Source: Monoplex corrugatus
Lineage: Eukaryota; Mollusca; Gastropoda; Littorinimorpha; Ranellidae
Assembly (NCBI GenBank): GCA_030674185.1
Contig: JAPXFY010000031.1
Location: forward strand, 36,569,723 to 36,633,722
DNA: 64,000 nt
Direction of reading: 5' to 3'
Shown one piece after another: positions 52,930 through 64,000 of the stretch. Position 1 is the first letter of the stretch, and every line of letters begins with the position of its first letter. The translations under genes and the position numbers were made by a program. Under the pieces are notes generated by a model. It did not search any database. It worked only from the letters and a program-made list of their open reading frames with translations, and was not told the DNA's origin.

Positions 52930-53490
52930 TAAATTCGAGGAATATAAAACTCATTTATTTCAGTCTTTCAGTTCCCCTTCTTGTTTGTTTATTTTTGACT
53001 CTCGGACCCTTTCCAACTTGCAAAAACTTAACCCTTTGAATCCCTCATCCTATCCACCAGCATCCTGCAGGAAGCTGGTGGATAGGGTAAGGGAGTCAAA
53101 GGGTTAAGTTTTTGCTTTGCCAGCATTGTTGGCAAAGCATGATGCTGGTGGACGGGGTGCGGGAGTCAAAGGGTTAATGGATCAGCCATTTTCACCACTA
53201 TTAGGCAACTGAAGTCAACCATAGGCTTCATGTCTGTTGGTGATGTATTAATAGAATTTATTATTTCAACGTAAATTTACTTGAGGAGTATAAGACATGT
53301 TTATATTTCGAAGTCTTTCAGTTCACCCTCTTGTTTGTTTATTATTCAATATCCTTTCATTATTTGTGGCTAACTGTAGTCAACGATAGGTTTCACAACT
53401 GTTTGTGATGTATTAACGAAATGTGTGATTTCAACATAACATTTACTTTGAAGAGTATAAGACACAATTATTTCACAGTTTTTCAGTTCT
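52930..53490 (+). repeat. Three ~190-bp imperfect tandem units with a MITE inside
   Basis: Each unit has GAGTATAAGACA, a TTTCAGTTC stretch followed by CTCTTGTTTGTTTATT, and CAACGATAGGTTTCA with GTTTGTGATGTATTAACG. The first unit is split by MITE B copy 6. Confidence 0.6.
52991..53177. mobile_element. Foldback TTAA MITE (family B), copy 6
   Basis: Near-perfect inner palindrome CCAGCATCCTGCAGGAAGCT and a right arm ending GGGAGTCAAAGGGTTAA. Left outer arm is degraded (GACTCTCGGACCCTTTCC). Inserted in a ~190-bp three-unit repeat. Confidence 0.65.
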
Positions 53491-53749
53491 CTCTCCTGTT
53501 TAGGTATCATTTAATACTTTCACCACTTTTGGCAACTTCAGTTGATCATAGCTGTAGTTGACAGCGGTTGACACACTATCAAAGAACTACCGTAGACCTT
53601 TCGCATTGCTCTTTCTGCTAGAGATATGAGCGAGATTGATGGCGAGTTCAGGGGCATGTTTTTCACACGCTAGCATGCTAGCACACAAGTGGCGAGATTG
53701 CAAGTGGCGAGTTTTAGAAAATTGCATGCTGTGAAATGGACATGAGGCA

Positions 53750-53895
53750 GAAGTAGACTTGTAGCATGCGTACAGTGCTTATTTCATAATAGAAGACAGA
53801 GTAATCATCAAGCACAAAGACGTAGCATATGTACGGCGCTTATTTCACAATAGAAGATAGAGTAGTCATCAGACACAAAGACGACTAGCACGGCC
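53750..53895 (+). repeat. Two tandem ~68-bp units
   Basis: GTAGCATGCGTACAGTGCTT, ATTTCATAATAGAAGACAGA, GTAATCATCAAGCACAAAGA, then a second diverged copy. Confidence 0.75.
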
Positions 53896-54061
53896 ACCAT
53901 CTTATTTCAAGATCCTGTCTTTTGCAAGATCCTCTCGATGCTATCTAGCCTTACATGATGAATGTCTAGCCATGCTTGCTGCTAGGTGAAGCAAAGAAAC
54001 GGACCTAACGAACGTACCTCGCAAAACTTGCCTACCTTTCGTGTAAGATACGGGCCTCAGT

Positions 54062-54425
54062 CAACATGATGCAACGGTTAGCGCAGTGGTCACTGACAGA
54101 GAGGTAATGGGTTTGAACCCTCATCGGTTCAAAACAGGAATTTTTCAGCCCTGACCAGCCCCTACAGAGGCATGAGCATGTTGTCGGCTTGTTGGGAAGA
54201 CCACAACCACACAGTCAGGTCTCGTCCACTTTACGGATGTGTTGCTGAGAGTGTTGCTCTGATTTTCTGACCGCTGCTGTAGTTGTCTGTATTTCTCGAG
54301 CCTGGTTGACCAATTGCATCAGAGTAAGCGTAGAGCACAGCTCTGTCACACATAGTCTCAGTCCTAAATGGAATGCCACTGTCATCTCCATTCTCATTGT
54401 CATCATAAAGTTGTGAAAATTTGCC
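54062..54425 (+). mobile_element. tRNA-derived SINE (family E)
   Basis: Head GCAACGGTTAGCGCAGTGGT resembles an A box and GGGTTTGAACCC a B box (RNA polymerase III promoter). Body includes GCCCTGACCAGCCCCTACAG and GTAGAGCACAGCTCTGTCAC. About 360 bp, closely related to 56622-57005. Confidence 0.65.
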
Positions 54426-54491
54426 ACAGATTCGGTGGCCCTTTATGCCCTGTACTCATAGTGATCTCAGTTTCAGAGAGAAAATGAATTT

Positions 54492-54785
<294 letters not shown>

Positions 54786-55189
54786 ACATCTCACAGGAGC
54801 AGTATAGCTGATAAGGCAGAAAAAAAAAAGAAACAAAGAAGAAAGAAAACAAAACTTGATGGCGATGCTCCAAAATAATGAGTTAATTGTAGCTATTTTA
54901 TGCCCACCCAGCAGTCCGCATGCTTAAGCAACATGTAGCTGTGCACTGATTATCTAAGGTCAGTACATGGTAATGCAGATAAACTGGAAGAACAATGGTG
55001 AAAAGGTTGACAACCACTCAAAAGAATGGACAATTTTTGTGAAATTTGTGTACTACTTTTTGAAAATTTGTGCATACATCAACTCCGTTCAATGAAATCG
55101 GAAGATTTAAGCTTAGCAGTAACAGCTTGGCTGTAGCAACGAGCCATGGCTTATCATAGCACTGCCTTTCAAAATTGTATTCTGTTCAT

Positions 55190-55315
55190 TTTTTTTTTGT
55201 GGAGATATATAGTTAAATTCATGATATTGTAAAATGGTGGAGATATGTAGTTAAATTCATGATATTGTAAAATGGTGGAGATATGTAGTTAAATTCATGA
55301 TATTGTAAACATTTG
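55190..55315 (+). repeat. Three ~40-bp tandem units
   Basis: TGGAGATATGTAGTTAAATT, CATGATATTGTAAAATGG; three copies. Confidence 0.85.
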
Positions 55316-55369
55316 TTTTGCGGACTTTAATACGTTTTTTTTTCAAATTGTCTTTCAGTTTATCTTCTT

Positions 55370-55620
55370 CTTTGTTGATTGTTGAAGAGTATTTGTGTAA
55401 CAGATTGATTTTAAAGAATATTTGTGTGTAAAACAATTGTGTTAGAAGTATTTGTGTAAGACATTTATTTTAAGAGTATTTGTGTAACAAATTTATTTAA
55501 GGTGTATTTGTGTAACAGATCTGTTTAAAGAGTATTTGTGTAAACAGATTTATTTAAGAAATTTTGTGTAACAGATTTATTTAAGATGTGTTTCTCTAAC
55601 AGATTGATTTAAGGTGTAAA
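55370..55620 (+). repeat. ~28-bp minisatellite
   Basis: About eight units of GTATTTGTGTAACAGATTTA plus TTTAAGA, degraded. Confidence 0.75.
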
Positions 55621-56114
55621 AGAATCATTCTGGGAGCATTTGTGATTTATAGTATTCACTGTTATTTTGTTGTCGTTGTTAATACGCTGAGTTTTGTTTT
55701 TGTTTGGTTGGTTAAATGATTGGTTGGTCAGTTTGCTTGCTTGCTTTGTTTGGGGGTATTTTGGTGTGTTTGTTTTTGATATTGGTGAGAGTGGTGAACG
55801 TTGCTGTTGTTGTTTTTTCTCTCTGCATGTTTGAAGATGTATGTTATTTTGAGATTGATATTGTTTTCTGTTTCGTGAATGCGGTCACAAATCTTGTGTG
55901 TCTGTTTGACTTGATATGATTTAAGTCAGGACATTTTTTTGTTTTAACTTGACATGATAAATAGTTAATTTTTTTAAGTATAATTTTGTTTTATTTTGTT
56001 TGTTTTACTTGTGGTGCAGTACAAGAAATTCAGGGTGAAAAACATTGTCGAGTCTAATGTTCTTATGTTTTTTGATAGTTTATAAGTCACAGACTAGTAT
56101 TTAAAAGGAAAACA

Positions 56115-56129
56115 AGGGGGGGGGGGGGG

Positions 56130-56203
<74 letters not shown>

Positions 56204-56205
56204 AG
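56115..56205. repeat. G13 then (GA)n
   Basis: GGGGGGGGGGGGG followed by about 75 bp GA. Confidence 0.95.
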
Positions 56206-56284
56206 TATGTTAAAAACAGAGAGAGAGAATGTTTCTTTCTTTCTGGTATTCGGGGGTAATGTGTTCTCAGATGCATATTGTTCT

Positions 56285-56605
56285 GGATGTTTAACTCACA
56301 CTGTGCAGGCATTTCATTGCCGCACAGTTTTTGTATGCTGTCTTTAGTGGAATACCTTGACAAGTAGCATTCATATGCCTTTTTTTGTTTTTTGGAGGGG
56401 CGTTTCCATGCACAGCATTTTTGTACTTCCATAAGTCACCAAATGTCAACATGGCTTTCAAGATCGTTAATGGTAAATTTGAGTTTTGCCGCAATACACA
56501 CAAAAAGAGTTCAGGCACTGGTAGATTTATACATTATATGTTGACCTGGGTCATCAGAAACATCTCTGCCCTTTATCCACCAGGCATTACCCAGGTTAGA
56601 AGAAA
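56285..56605 (+). mobile_element. Dispersed repeat G copy
   Basis: CTCACACTGTGCAGGCATTT, CCATAAGTCACCAAATGTC, AGAGTTCAGGCACTGG and GTTGACCTGGGTCATCAG match 48160-48535 with indels. Confidence 0.5.
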
Positions 56606-56621
56606 AAATACTTTTGAACCA

Positions 56622-57005
56622 GTTGCTGTGGTGTAGTGGTTAGTGCAACGGGACTACTGACTAGAAGATTGTGGGTTCGAATCCCCATCAGTTCCTTCAA
56701 AAATCATTGTGGGATTTTTCAGCTCTTACCAGCTCCTACCCAGAGTTAGGCATGCTATGGGCCCAGTGGGAAGACTGGAACCACACAGTTGAATCTCATC
56801 CACTTCATGGATGCATCATTGAGGGTATTGCTCAAATCTTCTGACCAGAACCACAGGTATCTGTGTCTCTTGGGCCTGGTTGATGCCAGGATATATTATG
56901 ATAGTCGGCGTAGAGTACAGCCCTGTCACACAGTCTCGCTCCTAGATGGAAGTCCTCAGCATCATGATTATCATCCTCATCGACATCATCATCATCACAT
57001 TGTAA
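56622..57005 (+). mobile_element. tRNA-derived SINE (family E), best copy
   Basis: GGTGTAGTGGTTAGTGCAAC (A box) and GGGTTCGAATCCCC (perfect B box), then a conserved body (CTCATCCACTTCATGGATGC, GTAGAGTACAGCCCTGTCAC) and a short TCATCATCATC tail. Not a functional tRNA: no closed acceptor stem. Confidence 0.7.
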
Positions 57006-57422
57006 AGACTGTTCCAGGTTCCGTGACCCATTAAAGTGGCGCAGAAAATAGGACAAAAAAAAAAAAAAAAAAAGGTGAGCACAAAGGTAACCTCCTGAGT
57101 GCAATGATCCTAAACAAAAAAGGACCTTTTGAGATTAAAAAAGAGAAATATGTTTGTATCTGCCGGGAGGTGCTGCCTAAGAAAGGACTGAACTCAGGAA
57201 CTCAGATTTGAAGTCTGATGTTTATCGAAAATAGTTGTCAAGACTGTCATGTTCTTCTATCTGTTAGGGTTTGGTTGGTTGGTTGGTTTGTATAGTTCAA
57301 ACTAAAGTACTGCAGCTGCTTACTGTGCAAAATACAGTTTTTCGAAGATTAGTTTGTGCTTTTTTTTTTTTTTTGACTGGTTTTCATGTGCTGCATTACA
57401 TGTTGTTAATTTTTGAGTCAGT

Positions 57423-57583
57423 TTAACCCTTTGACTCCTGCACCCTTTCCACCAGCTGCAAAAACGTAATTCTTTGACTCTTTCACCCAAGGTGAGGGAG
57501 TCAAAGGGTTAAGTGTTTGCTCTGCTAGCATAGCTGACAATGCAGGACGTTGGTGTACAGGGTGCGGGAGTCAAAGGGTTTAA
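57423..57583. mobile_element. Foldback TTAA MITE (family B), copy 7
   Basis: TTAACCCTTTGACTCCTGCA ... GTGCGGGAGTCAAAGGGTT(TAA). Inner arms shortened. Confidence 0.65.
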
Positions 57584-57589
57584 TATTTT

Positions 57590-59065
57590 ATTGACAATAG
57601 TTCATTACAGTCTGTATTTATACCAAGAGTTACAACCCATTTTATAACAATAATGTAAACAGACCCATTTGCAACGGGTTAAAAATCAAGTCAGTGCAAT
57701 AGAAACATGTACAATGCAATCTGATCTAAACTGTTCACCTTCTGTGATTCCAAATATTAATATGGAGAATTGTGTGAAAGTAAACGTGAAAGTACAAAGG
57801 GGATAATACAACTAAGCAACTCTCCTGTGAATGATCTACACAACAATTATATATTTCAAGTTTTCAGTACTTCTACATTCATCATACAGTCTTGACCATA
57901 ATGTGCGATATAGTCATGTGCAATCATCTTTCTTGTTTTATTTGATTAACTCATATTCTTTTATATTTTATCTTCTGTTATTTTTGAGGGGGGGGGGGGG
58001 GAAAGAGAGAGAGAGGGAGAGAGAGAGAGAGAGAGAGAGGGGACTCGGCATTGTTGAAAAAAGGTGAGAAACCATTATATGGTGTGTATTTTGTGTGCTG
58101 AAATTGATGCTTGTTGGAGAGGTATTGCTGCACCTTTTGCTTTTTTTTCTTCTTTTTCTCTGGTCATATGTTGTGTGTGTTCAATGCAGACGTCAATGCA
58201 AATTTTACCTTGGTGGTAACCTATTCAAAGATTACCTGTGTGCCTGTGTGTGTGGGAAGGCCTTTAAGTCTCTTATGTCCATGTTGTTGTGGACCTGCGA
58301 CCAGTGTGTGTCAATGAGTCATAGCCTTTAGTTTCTGTACATAATTGTTGTGGGTATTTAGAGAGATGGTGTGCATTTGTTTGAAGACCTTTAGCTTCTG
58401 CACATAATTGTTCAGGATGTTTTAAGATCCTGTGTGTGCTTGTGTGTGTATGTGTGAAGGACTTTAATTTCTGTATATAATTGTTAAGGATAATCAGAGA
58501 TACTTTTGTGCGCACTTGTATGTGTTTTGTATGAAGAAGGCCTTAGTTTCTGTACATAATCGTTGCAAGCCTTCACTCACAAATTTCTCGTTTTGGAGTT
58601 AGTAATCTTGGAGTGTCTGTAAATCTTTGATGAATAGTCGTGAAGTATTTAAACACGTTTTATGATGAAGTCTTTTAAGTGTTCAAGCACATTTGATAAT
58701 TAATTCCTGAGGTATTTACATGTGACAGGCTCTAACAAAATAACCAGCCAGCTTGCAGCGGACATAAACCGTGGACTGCCGGAGAGTTGAACCAACAACC
58801 CCTCGCATTATGAGCATCGTCTTGTCATTTATGCACTGAGGAAGAAAAACATTTGGTACCTTGCTCAATCTGTGTTGAGTATGGAAACACTATCTGCCCA
58901 AGGGTACCATGTATGTCCTTTTAATTTCATGGTTACACCTTAAGTATCAGGAAGTATTGCTCTTCATACTTTATAGTTTTTTGTCAACGTTTTTTTGTTG
59001 TTGTTGTTGTTTAGTCTATGACTGGCTGGCAGCATTTTGACTTCCCAGATTAATTTCATTTTGGG
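57590..59065. other. Mostly unique AT-rich DNA, nothing identified
   Basis: 58290-58560 has a diverged ~80-bp repeat (TTTAGTTTCTGTACATAATTG, three times). 58760-58870 resembles an inverse tRNA-derived fragment. No exon. Confidence 0.4.
57985..58042. repeat. G14 then (GA)n
   Basis: Same architecture as 56115-56205 and 63150-63196: a G run abutting GA repeats. Confidence 0.9.
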
Positions 59066-59068
59066 TAT

Positions 59069-59069
<1 letters not shown>

Positions 59070-59121
<52 letters not shown>

Positions 59122-59146
59122 TATATATTATATATATATATATGTA
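59070..59146. repeat. (TA)n microsatellite
   Basis: About 75 bp TA, self-complementary. Confidence 0.95.
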
Positions 59147-59284
59147 TATTGGGGGTATTTGAGATATGCTTTCTATTGATCACTTGAGAAGAGTGTTTCA
59201 AGGCACACAAGAAATTATTTTTTGAGTTTTTGAGAAATGCTTTGAGAACTGAGAAAATTGACATGCATACTTTAATTTTCTTTT

Positions 59285-59400
59285 TTTTTTTTTTTTTCCT
59301 GTTGAAGTTTTGTATGCTTTGAAGCCATTATAGTCCTGATATGGCTCTGTGCAGTCGGCTGGGCTTTAAACAACAATAACAATATCAATAACAATAACAT
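59285..59400 (+). mobile_element. Repeat A retroposon, 3-prime tail only
   Basis: TTTTCCTGTTGAAGTTTTGT, GTGCAGTCGGCTGGGCTTTA and (AACAAT)n; 5-prime truncated, as expected for a retroposon. Confidence 0.6.
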
Positions 59401-59575
59401 GAAAGGGATTTAAGCACTGGCAGGTCTGCACACTATGTTGATCTGGGAGATCACAAAAGTCCCGCAAAAAAATCCCACATCTTTTCACCCACCAGACAGG
59501 GATCGCGTAGGCAGGAGCGAACGCAGACCCTCTGATCGGACATCTGACGTTTACCCACTGTGTCCGTGTGAGTCT
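59400..59575 (+). mobile_element. Dispersed repeat G, 3-prime part
   Basis: TTAAGCACTGGCAGGTCTGC, GTTGATCTGGGAGATCAC and GATCGGACATCTGACGTT match repeat G. Confidence 0.45.
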
Positions 59576-60309
59576 GACTTTGTAAATATTTTTGACTTTT
59601 TAATATTTATTTTTTGTTACAAATGCTGGATGAGCAGTTAGATCATTTTGCGCTTGATGTGAAATAGAGTGCTTGGCAAATGAGGGTCGTTGTGTTAGTT
59701 ACGGATGATAAATGAGTTTTCAGACCATTTTGTGCTTGGTGTGAAATAGTGTGCTGAGCATGAGCGTCGTTGTTGGGAAATCTTTTTTTCACGTTGTACA
59801 GGTGTGGCAGTTTTTTCGTCGCATGTAACATAGTTCACTGGAGGCTTCTTTTTTCTCAGACTTCTTTGAATGCACTAAGAATTTGGTTGGTTGGTTGGTT
59901 GGTTGGTTGGTTGGATGGTTGGTTGGTTGGTAGGTAGGGGTGGTTTTTCTGGTGTCCTGTATCTGTTTGTCATTTTTTTTTAATGTTTATCACATGTTTT
60001 CGTCTGTTTTGTTTCTTACAATTTTTTTATATGTTTAGGTATTGTTGTTGTTGTCTTGTTTTTGGCTTGCTTTACAAGTTTCCCCTTCAGCTTGTTATAT
60101 GTCACAAGTTTTGTGTTTGTTTTGTTTTGTTGTTGTTGTTGTATTGTTGCTGGTTTGTTGACAGTCTGTTGTATATTAATTTGGGTCTGGTCTCGTTCTT
60201 TTTTCTGCCTTGGGGACTTGTATTTAAAGTTTAATCTTTTTAGTCTTTTGCTCAGTGGTTCTTGTTTTGTTGTGTGTGTGTTTGCCACTTTTTATTTTAT
60301 TTTCCTTTA

Positions 60310-60342
60310 TTTCTGTGTGTGTATGTGTGTGATGTGTGTGTG

Positions 60343-60413
<71 letters not shown>

Positions 60414-60590
60414 CGACGTGTCGCTGCGCGCGCTGTGTGTGTGTGTGTGCGGGTGTGTGTGTGTGTGGGGTGTGTGTGTGTGTGTTGGTTTTTTTGTTCT
60501 TGTTTTGTATTTTTTTGTAATTTCAGTGTTGTGTGTGTGTGGGTGTGCGCATGTGTGTGCGTGTATGCGTGCATGCGTGCGTGTGTTATT
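60310..60590. repeat. (TG)n with GC-rich interruptions
   Basis: TG arrays split by GGCGACGTGTCGCTGCGCGC and a T-rich stretch. Confidence 0.95.
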
Positions 60591-60949
60591 TCTTTTCTTT
60601 TCTTCTTTTTGTTTTGAAAAAAAAGACTTCTCTTTTGAGTCTGAGAGGCTTAGCTCTGGATTTGGAACATTAAGTCTCTAGTGACTAGCCCGGTTTTTGT
60701 CAGACTGTTTCTTCTCCACCAGTGTACCTTTCATCTTCACATCCTTAATAATATCACTCGCTTTCCTGTGGTTGTTTCATTGTTGTTATTGTTGTTGTCA
60801 TTATCCTTTGGTTCCTATTATTGTTGTTGTTTTATTCTTACATCTTCTTTATAGAATCTCCTCTGACCAAATTTCCATGTTTCAGTTTCTTCACTGTTGT
60901 CTGGTTTGAGGAAACATTTTGTGCGTGCGGCCGCCAAACCCATTAAGCT

Positions 60950-61575
60950 GTTTGAGGGTGGGTTACACTTCTTTCCCTGGTTGTTTGAGGGTGGGTTACA
61001 CCTCTTTCCCTCGCTGTTTGAGGGTGGGTTACACTGCTCACTTTCGCAGTTTGAGGGTGGGTTACACTTCTTGCCCTCGCTGTTTGAGGGTGGGTTACAC
61101 TGCTCTCCTTCGCAGTTTGAGGGTGGGTTACACTTCTTTCCCTTGCTGTTTGAGGGTGGGTTACACTGCTCTCCTTCGCAGTTTGAGGGTGGGTTACACT
61201 TCTTTCCCTTGCTGTTTGAGGGTGGGTTACACTGTTCTCCCTCGCAGTTTGAGGGTGGGTTACACTGCTCTCCCTCGCAGTTTGAGGGTGGGTTACACTG
61301 CTCTCCCTCGCTGTTTGAGGGTAGGTTACACTGCTCTCCCTCGCAGTTTGAGGGTGGGTTATGCTGTTCTTCTTCGCTGTTTGTGGGTTACACTCGTCTC
61401 CCTGGCTGTTTGAGCGTGGGTTACACTGCTCTCCCTTGCAGTTTGAGGGTGGATTACACTGCTCTCCCTCGCAGTTTGAGAGTGGGTTACACTGCTCTCC
61501 CTTGCAGTTTGAGGGTGGGTTACACTGCTCTCCCTCGCAGTTTGAGGGTTCCCTGGCTGTATGAGGGTGGGTTAC
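60950..61575 (+). repeat. 33-bp minisatellite with 11-codon period
   Basis: About 19 units of GTTTGAGGGTGGGTTACACT, GCTCTCCCTCGCA. It gives open frames in the plus strand (FEGGLHCSPSQ and LRVGYTALPRS) and the minus strand (NCEGEQCNPPS, TARESSVTHPQ). No splice or start evidence; considered a minisatellite. Confidence 0.85.
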
Positions 61576-61619
61576 ACACCTCTCTCTCGCTGTTTTACTT
61601 TCCCTAACTGTAAACGGGC

Positions 61620-62292
61620 TTAGGTATCCAAAGCTTGTGGGATTGGGAGCCGTACACATTGGGGTTCCCCCTAGTCTGATTTGAACCTTGAGGTCAGATT
61701 GTATAGCAAGAGCTCAACGTCTACACCAACCAGGCCTCTGTGGCCTTTGTACAGCTTGCAACTCGCTGAGAGATTTCTTTGTTTCATCGACACTCATGTA
61801 CAGCAATCTCATTGTTCCTCTTTGTACGCTTCTTCACCAACACTCTTGTACAGTAATCTCAATGCTCGTGTTTGTCTACGTCTTCCTTTCTTTTTATTCC
61901 ACTATTTATTTTGTGTGTGTGTTAAAAAAAAAGGGGGGGGGGGTTGTCTTTGTTTGTCAGGAGTCTTGTTTAAAATGATTTCATCGTCTTGTCTTTTGTC
62001 TTTGTTTCTCGGGTTTCTGTGCATATTTTGAGTCTTGTCATTATTTCGATTCTGTGCTGAGTGTATTTCTTTGTTTTATTGGGAGGTGGGGGGGGGGGGG
62101 TATGGGGAGCGGTTGTTTTAGTTGTGTTTAAGACGTTTCAAAAATGTGTTTCTTTTGCCTTGTGTTGAGTCTGTCTCTGTTTTGTGTCTGTGTCGTGTGA
62201 CTTGTTTGGAGTGTATGTTTTGAATTTCTGTGGTTTGTTTTGGAGTTGGTTTCGGAGTTCTTGTCTTTTTTTATGTGATTTTAGTGATGTGT

Positions 62293-62356
<64 letters not shown>

Positions 62357-63140
62357 GTTAAATTGGTGTCTGAATGACTGACTTGTGTTTTCACATGTTT
62401 CTTTGGAATCTCTGATTATGAGTCTCTATGCCTTTGTTTGGAGTCACCGTATGTCAGTTCTGATTCTTTGGCCTTTGTTTTGGGAACAGGAGTTAAGGTT
62501 TCTTTGTCGTCGGATGATCCCTTTGTAGATTGAGGATGTATGTTTGTGTTTGATTCGGTTTTGACTTTGAGGCTGTTATGTCTTTGTTTTTGAATTTGTA
62601 TTTCTGTGTTTTGTGGTTTTGTCTTTTGAAGTCTGGTTTCTGTCTACATGCCTTTGTTTTGAACATGTCTTTGTTATAATTGTTTTTTTTTTAATTCTTT
62701 GTAATGTTCTTTTTTTTTTTACAATCTTTGTCTCGTTTTTTTTGTTTCAGATTCTTTGCATAGTGATTAGTTTTTTTTTTATATCTTGAAATTGCTGTTT
62801 CTTTGTTTTGAATGTATCATTGTCGTGATGTTATTTGAATGTATCTTTGTTTTGTTTTTTTTATATATTTTTTTTATTTATTTTCATGTCTTTATTTTGA
62901 ATGTATCTTGGTCTTGTTTCATTCTGTGTATTTTGTTTGAGTTTTGAATATATTTATGTATTATTATACATGTGTCTCTTTATTATATAAAGAGTCTGTG
63001 TGTTTGTTTCAGTCTGTACGTCTTTGTATACGTTGTTGTTTGCCTGACAATGGTTTTAAAAACGAACAATTTTTGATGTGTGCTTTGACTTCTAGATCAT
63101 TTCATTAAAATAGTTTAAAACAATTTTGTCTTCTCCGACT
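61620..63140. other. T-rich DNA, nothing identified
   Basis: Long T and TTTG-rich stretch with many TTTGTTTTGAATGTATC pieces; no exon or known repeat seen. Confidence 0.5.
62290..62355. repeat. (TG)n microsatellite
   Basis: About 64 bp, pure. Confidence 0.95.
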
Positions 63141-63142
63141 TG

Positions 63143-63147
<5 letters not shown>

Positions 63148-63175
<28 letters not shown>

Positions 63176-63196
63176 GAGGGGGGGGGGGGGGGGGGG
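63148..63196. repeat. (GA)n then G-run
   Basis: GA of 28 bp, GAGGAG, then G18. Confidence 0.9.
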
Positions 63197-63289
63197 AACG
63201 TACTTTCCGTATTTTCCAACAGCATAGACAGTTACGTATTACAGCACATATTTTCTGCCAAGACCGTCTCTGCTATGGGCTTCTTAGTA

Positions 63290-63865
63290 GGAAGACTCGG
63301 CTATGGACTCCTCCCAATGGGAATGCAGGGGGCTCTTTCAGTATAAATGGTATCCTCTCATCTGGAAGGTCTCTGCCTGAAATTTCCTCTTCTGTCACTC
63401 TCTTGTTTCTGCCTTGTTCCTTTGTTTTCTGTCATTTCTTTCTCGCAATGTCTGCCTTGCTGGTCCATTCACCTGCATGTGTTCGATAAAGTCTCGTGCA
63501 CTGTCTTTTAGGATTGATAATTTGGTACATGTATTAAGTGCATTTTTGGTTGTAGGGAAATGAGATTGTGGAAGCGATTGAGGTAATTCAGAGCCTTTCT
63601 TATATATGTTTCAGTGTCCTTAGTTATGTTTAAATTTGTATTCAGTAATGTTTTTTTAAATCCCCTGTGCGATAAATTGAACGGTGTTAGTCAACGCCAG
63701 GGGCATCTCCTGAGATTATGTGCGTAAATGCTCGATATGTGTACTTAATTTCCTTTTCCTGTTTTTGCCTTTTGAAACATTGTATATATTTTGAACGGTT
63801 ATAGTCCTGATATGGCTCTATGCAGTCGGCTGGGCTCTAAACGAAAAAGATAACAGCAGTGGGAA
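63290..63865 (+). mobile_element. Repeat A retroposon copy
   Basis: Head CCCAATGGGAATGCAGGGGG, TTCAGTATAAATGGTATCC, TGCCTTGCTGGTCCATTCAC and the terminal GCAGTCGGCTGGGCTCTAAA. About 575 bp, near full length. Confidence 0.65.
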
Positions 63866-64000
63866 GACTAGGACCGGAGTCGAGTCTCATCTACACAAAA
63901 GTGTACCGTCTCATTCTCCTACGAAATGTGACTTTTTGATACAACAATGACCTTTGAAAAATGCAGTATGATTTATACCTATTCTTACAAACTGTTAAGA

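Noticed and set aside
56622..56695. tRNA gene
   Set aside because: Good A and B boxes but arms do not close and the body continues as a dispersed repeat also found at 54062; SINE.

Overview
This is a stretch of animal nuclear DNA: one spread-out gene with GT-AG introns in a sea of retroposon fragments, TTAA-flanked MITEs, minisatellites and very long CA/TG and GA/CT microsatellites. No rRNA, CRISPR, operon or bacterial feature is visible. Repeat style, several endonuclease/reverse-transcriptase LINE tails and an SLC16-type carrier of invertebrate character suggest a mollusc, most likely a gastropod. That assignment is inference; no species marker is present.

The only gene I can assemble with confidence is a plus-strand monocarboxylate-transporter-like (SLC16/MCT family) gene from 27710 to 47700. 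Eight coding exons (27710-27930, 31279-31422, 33462-33706, 36750-36995, 38280-38523, 39602-39652, 44395-44578, 47673-47700) have AG/GT borders and matching phases. They join to 1362 nt (453 residues plus stop) if one extra G in exon 1 is ignored. The protein shows the MCT signatures of TM1-TM6, TM7-TM12 and a C-terminal ITSV (class I PDZ-type) ending. The extra G makes exon 1 frameshifted as written, which is either an assembly error or a real lesion.

Layout: 1-17500 holds LINE 3-prime fragments, microsatellites, a hairpin MITE (3733-4053), retroposon copies and a deleted Tigger/pogo element (16044-16657). At 17500-17700 lies a convincing minus-strand promoter and first coding exon, with a phase-matched second exon at 15890-15984; the protein is not recognised. 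18000-26000 holds LINE and SINE fragments, CA-rich DNA to 1 kb long and a 603-bp element with perfect 29-bp inverted repeats. 26060-47700 is the MCT gene; its introns carry tandem arrays, several placed directly before exons and containing splice-acceptor copies. 47700-64000 is the presumed 3-prime region, a 1.9-kb 39-bp satellite, SINEs, MITEs and a 33-bp minisatellite.

The most unusual theme is the arrangement around splice acceptors. Intron 1 has about ten diverged copies of the exon 2 acceptor plus the first codons of exon 2; the intron before exon 1 is a roughly 120-bp array; exon 4 has a doubled acceptor; intron 6 has about 20 units of 40 bp each with a TTTCAG-like site. Second is a family of nested palindromic TTAA-flanked MITEs (seven copies), one of which carries an additional 57-bp-arm hairpin 65 bp before exon 2.
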